Assembly (NCBI GenBank): GCA_025352845.1
Contig: JANXSC010000248.1
Coordinates: 1-10,412, forward strand
Reading direction: 5' to 3'
Length of the DNA: 10,412 nt
Origin: Opitutaceae bacterium
GTDB lineage: Bacteria; Verrucomicrobiota; Verrucomicrobiia; Opitutales; Opitutaceae
Shown: one piece after another, positions 7,067 through 10,412 of the stretch
Position numbering within the stretch: position 1 is the first letter of the stretch
How the letters are laid out: the number at the start of each line of letters is the position of its first letter
Translations under genes and position numbers: made by a program
The notes under the pieces: generated by a model
What the model was told of the DNA's origin: nothing
Databases searched by the model: none
Seen by the model: the letters and a program-made list of their open reading frames with translations, nothing else

Positions 7067-8330
7067 AGCTGAGAAACTCCTTGCCGAAATACGGCACCAG
7101 CGCCGCCGGCAGTTTCACGCGGCCGTCGGCCTGCAGGTTGTTTTCCAGCAGCGCCGCGAGCACGCGCGGCACCGCGAGGCCCGAGCCGTTGATCGTATGC
7201 ACGAGTTCGGGTTTGCCCGTTTCCTTCGCGCGAAAACGAATCTGCGCACGCCGCGCCTGAAAGGTCTCGAAGTTCGAGCAGCTCGACACTTCCAACCACC
7301 GCTTCTGCCCGGCCGACCACACTTCGAGATCGTATTTTTTCGACTGCGAGAAACCGAGGTCGCCGCCGCACATAAGGAGCACGCGATACGGCAGGCCGAG
7401 TTTCTGCAGGAGCCGCTCGGCATCGAGGCGGAGCTTGTCGAGTTCGACGTAGCTCGTCGCCGGATGCACCCACTTGAGCAATTCCACTTTGTCGAATTGG
7501 TGGAGGCGGTTCAGCCCGCGCACATCCTTGCCGTAACTGCCGGCTTCGCGGCGGAAACACGGCGTGTAGGCGCAGCGATAGATCGGCAGCGCCGACTCCT
7601 CGACGATTTCGTCGCGGAAGAAATTCGTCAGCGGCACCTCCGCCGTCGGCACCGCGTAGAGATGATCGGGCGTGGTCTCATACATCTGGCCTTCTTTGTC
7701 CGGCAGCTGGCCCGTGGCCGTCGCGCTCGCCGCATTCACAAAAATCGGCGGGTTCACTTCCGTGTAGCCGGCCTTGGTGTCCTCATCCAAAAAGAAATGC
7801 AGCAGAGCGCGCACGATCCGCGCGCCATCGCCGACGTAGAACGGGAAGCCCGCGCCCGTGACCTTCGCGCCCCGCGCAAAATCGAAGAGCTTGTCGAAGC
7901 CGGAAATCTCCCAATGCGGCTTCGCGGCGGGCGAGACGGCGTTCACGTCGCCGTTGGTCGCAAACACCACGTTCTGCTCCGGCGTGCGGCCCTCGGGCAC
8001 GCTCGCGTGCGGCAGGTTCGGAATCGAAAGCATCGCCTGCTTGAACTTCTCCGCCGTCTCATTCAGTGCCGTCTCACGTTCCTTCACCAGCGCCGAGACC
8101 GCCTTCATCTCGCCGACTTTCGCGATGAACTCCGGCGAGCCCTTCGGCAGCGCGGCCATCGCGGTATTTGCCGTCTTCTGTTTCCCGCGCAGCGCCTCGA
8201 CTTCTTGCAGCTGCGCGCGCCACGTCGCATCGATCGTGAGCACGGCGTCGAGATCGACTTCGAGGTGTTTCTTGGCAATCGCCGCCCGTACGAGGTCGGG
8301 CGTTTCGCGGATGAGTTTCGGATCGAGCAT
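7059..8330 (-). CDS. serS: Seryl-tRNA synthetase
   Basis: This cytoplasmic class II synthetase charges tRNA-Ser, and also tRNA-Sec where present, with serine. The 423-residue product has the expected layout: an N-terminal coiled-coil arm (about 25-105) that contacts the long variable arm of the tRNA, then the catalytic domain with motif 1 (around 170-195, ending V-N-P-P), the TAEVPLTN serine-pocket loop (229-236), motif 2 (FRREAGSYGKDVRGLNRLHQ, 259-278), an E-V-S-S-C-S-N block (347-353), and motif 3 with H-T-I-N-G-S-G and the final arginine (378-389). I chose the ATG at 8330 because the family begins M-L-D-P-K-L-I-R; a TTG 13 codons upstream adds non-family residues. There is no Shine-Dalgarno sequence. 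It follows the GT9 gene by 43 nt and overlaps tilS by 8 nt. Confidence 0.98.
   Translation of the reverse strand: MLDPKLIRETPDLVRAAIAKKHLEVDLDAVLTIDATWRAQLQEVEALRGKQKTANTAMAALPKGSPEFIAKVGEMKAVSALVKERETALNETAEKFKQAMLSIPNLPHASVPEGRTPEQNVVFATNGDVNAVSPAAKPHWEISGFDKLFDFARGAKVTGAGFPFYVGDGARIVRALLHFFLDEDTKAGYTEVNPPIFVNAASATATGQLPDKEGQMYETTPDHLYAVPTAEVPLTNFFRDEIVEESALPIYRCAYTPCFRREAGSYGKDVRGLNRLHQFDKVELLKWVHPATSYVELDKLRLDAERLLQKLGLPYRVLLMCGGDLGFSQSKKYDLEVWSAGQKRWLEVSSCSNFETFQARRAQIRFRAKETGKPELVHTINGSGLAVPRVLAALLENNLQADGRVKLPAALVPYFGKEFLSFA
7077..7082 (-). promoter_or_regulatory. Ribosome binding site of tilS inside serS
   Basis: On the minus strand, AAGGAG lies 10 nt before the TTG at 7066. It is one of only two clear Shine-Dalgarno sequences in the window and is what decides in favour of the unusual TTG start of tilS. 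It lies within the last codons of serS, so serS translation passes through it. Confidence 0.55.
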
Positions 8331-8373
8331 GGAAAAATCGAGCAGAGCCGGACGACCGTCCGGAATCAAACTT

Positions 8374-9330
8374 TCACTTGAACCGCGCCCGCGCCCGCTG
8401 GAGGCGTGAGTAAACGTCCTTCGCCGACAGCAGCTTCAGATCTCCGACGGGCGCCTGCACGACGACGTTGCCCGGCGCGTTGAGTGGATAAGGCCCGAAG
8501 AGCTGCGGGTCCGTCGGCCCAAAAATCCCGAGCACGCGCACGCCGAGCGCCGCCGCGAGGTGCATCGGTCCGCTGTCGTTCGCGATCACCCAGTCGGCGC
8601 GCTTCACGAGCGCGGGGAGCGAGACGAGGCTCGTGTTGCCCGTGACGTTCGCAAACTGCGCCGCGGGAAACGCCCCGCGATCATGCACGTAGCCGCTGCC
8701 CGCCCACACGACCTTGCGGTTCTTGTCCTCGCGCAGGAGCAGCTCGGTGAGTTGCTTGAAGCCGCCCCAGCATTTCTCCGCGCGCCGGCTGTCCACAAAC
8801 ATCACGATGGGTTTACCGCCGCCGCGCGAATCGGCGAAGCGCAGGTTCAGGCTGTCGACTTCGCGAAACTTCAGTGCGCCGCGCAGTTCCGGCTTCGCGC
8901 CAAACACGGCGCAAAATTGCAGGAGGATTTCCAGCGCGTGGCTGTTTTTCCCGGCCGCCGGCAGCGGCACTTTCTCATCGTAGAAAACGCCCGACCATTC
9001 GCGCGCATCGGAGCGGCCGACTTTTTTCGCGGCGAGCACGCGCGAGGTCATCAGCCCAGTGCGCAGCAGGCCCTGCATGTCGAACACATAGTCGAAATTC
9101 GTTTTCCGGATCTCCTTCGTCAGCCGGATAAAACCCTTCGCGCCCGCGTTGCGTTCAAAGACGTAAACATGATCCACCGCCTCGCACGCCCGCACGATGG
9201 GCGCAAAAATCTCACGCACGACCCACGAGATGCGCAGGTGCGCCACCTGCGCCTTGAGCGAGGTCGCCACCTGCAGCGCATGCACGATGTCGCCGAGCGA
9301 CGAGGGTTTGATGATGAGAAGTTCGGTCAT
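8374..9330 (-). CDS. Glycosyltransferase family 9, heptosyltransferase I (WaaC)-like
   Basis: GT9 enzymes transfer heptose from ADP-heptose during assembly of the LPS inner core on the cytoplasmic face of the inner membrane. The 318-residue product has the two-Rossmann-fold GT-B pattern: the N-terminal strand and loop I-I-K-P-S-S-L-G-D-I-V-H-A-L (6-19, D14 at the position of the catalytic aspartate of WaaC), D-Y-V-F-D-M-Q-G-L (80-88), and the C-terminal donor-site block ANDSGPMHLAAALG (250-263) followed by FGPTDP (270-275). Family and WaaC-like pattern are clear, but donor and acceptor are inferred. The start is the ATG at 9330; it overlaps the TGA of a 32-codon ORF as ATGA and has no Shine-Dalgarno sequence of its own. 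It heads the serS-tilS-ftsH block. Confidence 0.9.
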   Translation of the reverse strand: MTELLIIKPSSLGDIVHALQVATSLKAQVAHLRISWVVREIFAPIVRACEAVDHVYVFERNAGAKGFIRLTKEIRKTNFDYVFDMQGLLRTGLMTSRVLAAKKVGRSDAREWSGVFYDEKVPLPAAGKNSHALEILLQFCAVFGAKPELRGALKFREVDSLNLRFADSRGGGKPIVMFVDSRRAEKCWGGFKQLTELLLREDKNRKVVWAGSGYVHDRGAFPAAQFANVTGNTSLVSLPALVKRADWVIANDSGPMHLAAALGVRVLGIFGPTDPQLFGPYPLNAPGNVVVQAPVGDLKLLSAKDVYSRLQRARARFK

Positions 9331-9425
9331 GGGTCCGCGCGCAGCCCGCACTGCATCGCCCCGCGGAAGCGATACGTTTCAGGGCCTTTGCCGCCGGAAA
9401 TCAAATTCCAAATGGTGCGTTTCAT
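9327..9425 (-). CDS. 32-residue ORF overlapping the GT9 start (leader peptide or small protein)
   Basis: An ATG at 9425 starts a 32-codon frame (M-K-R-T-I-W-N-L-I-S-G-G-K-G-P-E and on) whose TGA overlaps the ATG of the glycosyltransferase gene as ATGA. It is preceded by AGGAGGG with a 7-nt spacer, the strongest ribosome binding site in the window. I do not recognise the peptide. It is mildly basic, with one cysteine and no membrane segment. The arrangement is typical of translational coupling: ribosomes loaded here would re-initiate on the glycosyltransferase, which has no site of its own. It could be a regulatory leader, a functional small protein, or a relic of a longer gene, since the frame stays open upstream to a TGA near 9488. 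Confidence 0.55.
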   Translation of the reverse strand: MKRTIWNLISGGKGPETYRFRGAMQCGLRADP

Positions 9426-9432
9426 TTTCCAT

Positions 9433-9439
9433 CCCTCCT
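9433..9439 (-). promoter_or_regulatory. Strong ribosome binding site of the 32-codon ORF
   Basis: On the minus strand the sequence reads AGGAGGG, seven nucleotides before the ATG at 9425, a near-perfect match to the anti-Shine-Dalgarno end of 16S rRNA. A second ATG overlapping the site (A of the ATG at 9432) is too close to be served by it and opens a different, 17-codon frame. Confidence 0.7.
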
Positions 9440-9498
9440 GACCCCGCGGCCGAAGATGGGTTGCCTCAATCTCGCCACCCCGCAATCACAGGCGCTGC

Positions 9499-10412
9499 GT
9501 GCTGCTTTTTCTCCTCAAATTTTTCGGCCGGCTCGCGGCCCGCACGCCCGAGCCGCTGCTTCATGTGCTCGCCGCGGTGGCCGGCGATTTCGTTTTCTTC
9601 TGCCTGCCCCGTCGCCGCCGGCTCATCCTGTCGAACCTTCACCATTCCTTCCCCGAAAAACCGACCGCGTGGCACCGCGCCATCGGCCGCACCAGTTGCC
9701 AGCGCCTGGTCGAGACGGGGCTCTTGTCGCTCGCGACGCCGTTTCTGAGTGAGGCTCGGTTCCGCGCGATCGTCACACCCACGCCGGAGTTGCTCGCGCT
9801 CTACGCGCGGCATGCGCTCGCCTCCGCGCCCACCCTGATCTGCTCGCCGCATATCGCCTACTGGGAGGCGCAGACCTCCATGCCGCTCGTCGTGCCGGGG
9901 ACGTTTCCCGAGTTCGGCATCATCTTTCGCCCACTCGACAATCCGGCGGCAAACGACTTCGTGAAAAAATCCCGCGAGCGCTTCGGCATGAAGCTCCTCT
10001 CGCGGAAGGAGGGCTTCGCCGAGGCGCTGAAAATTCTTCGCCGCCGCGGCCTCGTCGGCGTGCTCTTCGATCAAAACGCGGGCATGCAGGGCGCGCTCAC
10101 CACGCTGTTTGGTCGCGTGTGCTCGACGACCGAGCTGCCCGGTCTGATGGCGGAAAAATTCAGTGCGCGCGTCGTCGGCATCTTCCCGCGCCGACTCGGC
10201 TTCTGGCGCGTCGCGATCGGCGCGGAGGAAATCACGCACGCGGGCTCCGGCGACACCGTCACGCTCGGCCTCAACCGCTGGCTCGAAAATCTTCTGCGCG
10301 GCGCCGATAACCTCTGCGCCTCGTGGCTCTGGGCGCACGACCGCTGGCGCAACCAGGACATCCCGCAAAAACGCTTCCGCCTCGAAGCCAAACGCAATCT
10401 CCTCGCCGCCGA
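9499..10412 (+). CDS. LpxL/HtrB-type lipid acyltransferase (partial, runs off the right edge)
   Basis: This family adds secondary acyl chains to lipid A at the inner membrane. The 304 visible codons show a hydrophobic N-terminal stretch (L-L-F-L-L-K-F-F, 2-9), the LPRRRRLILSNLHHSFPEK block (36-54) typical of the family, the catalytic H-x4-E motif (S-P-H-I-A-Y-W-E, H118 and E123), a second block R-P-L-D-N-P (144-149), the third block F-D-Q-N-A-G-M-Q-G (190-198), and the late W-L-W-A-H-D-R-W-R-N (276-285). The acceptor could be lipid A or another lipid. No ATG precedes the conserved region; the GTG at 9499 is the first in-frame start after the TGA at 9439, with an AGG 6 nt upstream. It diverges from the GT9 unit, so both envelope genes share a 5' control region. 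The 3' end is not in view, but the final motif suggests little is missing. Confidence 0.9.
   Translation, partial: MLLFLLKFFGRLAARTPEPLLHVLAAVAGDFVFFCLPRRRRLILSNLHHSFPEKPTAWHRAIGRTSCQRLVETGLLSLATPFLSEARFRAIVTPTPELLALYARHALASAPTLICSPHIAYWEAQTSMPLVVPGTFPEFGIIFRPLDNPAANDFVKKSRERFGMKLLSRKEGFAEALKILRRRGLVGVLFDQNAGMQGALTTLFGRVCSTTELPGLMAEKFSARVVGIFPRRLGFWRVAIGAEEITHAGSGDTVTLGLNRWLENLLRGADNLCASWLWAHDRWRNQDIPQKRFRLEAKRNLLAA

Noticed and set aside
8331..8369. 13-codon extension of serS from a TTG
   Set aside because: SerRS proteins begin with M-L-D-P-K, which corresponds to the ATG at 8330; there is no ribosome binding site for the TTG.
6960..8381. Open frame of 473 codons on the plus strand opposite serS
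   Set aside because: It is longer than serS itself but shows no family motif and is very rich in R, H and A; it is a mirror of serS codon usage.
9331..9351. 7-codon extension of the GT9 gene from a GTG
   Set aside because: GT9 proteins begin at the strand just before K-P-S-S-L-G-D, and the ATG at 9330 forms a neat ATGA overlap with the preceding ORF.
9466..10368. Open frame of 300 codons on the minus strand opposite the acyltransferase
   Set aside because: The plus-strand frame carries the H-x4-E motif and the other family blocks; the minus-strand frame is charged and repetitive, with no motif.

Overview
The window reads as chromosomal DNA of a Gram-negative, GC-rich bacterium. Every complete gene is a housekeeping or envelope gene, and I see no transposase, integrase, tRNA/rRNA, CRISPR array or phage gene. 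The cell has an outer membrane: a heptosyltransferase-type GT9 enzyme and an LpxL/HtrB-type lipid acyltransferase lie side by side. The gene set, the rarity of Shine-Dalgarno sequences and the long animal/plant-like UDP-glucose dehydrogenase would fit Verrucomicrobiota, perhaps Opitutaceae. That placement is inference and cannot be proven from the window.

Layout, left to right. Positions 1-57 hold the first codons of a gene on the minus strand that leaves the window. Trigger factor (tig, minus) lies just upstream of it. Divergent from tig is a diverged tsaB (plus, t6A tRNA modification). After tsaB come a hairpin, a 53-codon basic ORF (plus) and a strong terminator at 2456-2493 that separates these plus-strand genes from the convergent ugd (minus). 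Behind ugd, a second hairpin with a T-run (3932-3957, minus) ends the next transcription unit.

That unit is a minus-strand block of about 5.4 kb. In transcription order it holds a 32-codon ORF with the best ribosome binding site in the window, a GT9 heptosyltransferase-like gene joined to it by an ATGA overlap, serS, tilS (overlapping serS by 8 nt) and ftsH. It combines LPS core assembly, seryl-tRNA charging, tRNA-Ile2 modification and membrane proteolysis. A divergent LpxL-like acyltransferase (plus, GTG start) begins at 9499 and runs off the right edge.

No gene-free stretch exceeds 300 bases; the largest gaps are about 105-170 bases. I found no clearly new multi-gene system. The most interesting items are the two short ORFs, the eukaryote-like UDP-glucose dehydrogenase, and the operon linking FtsH with an LPS glycosyltransferase.
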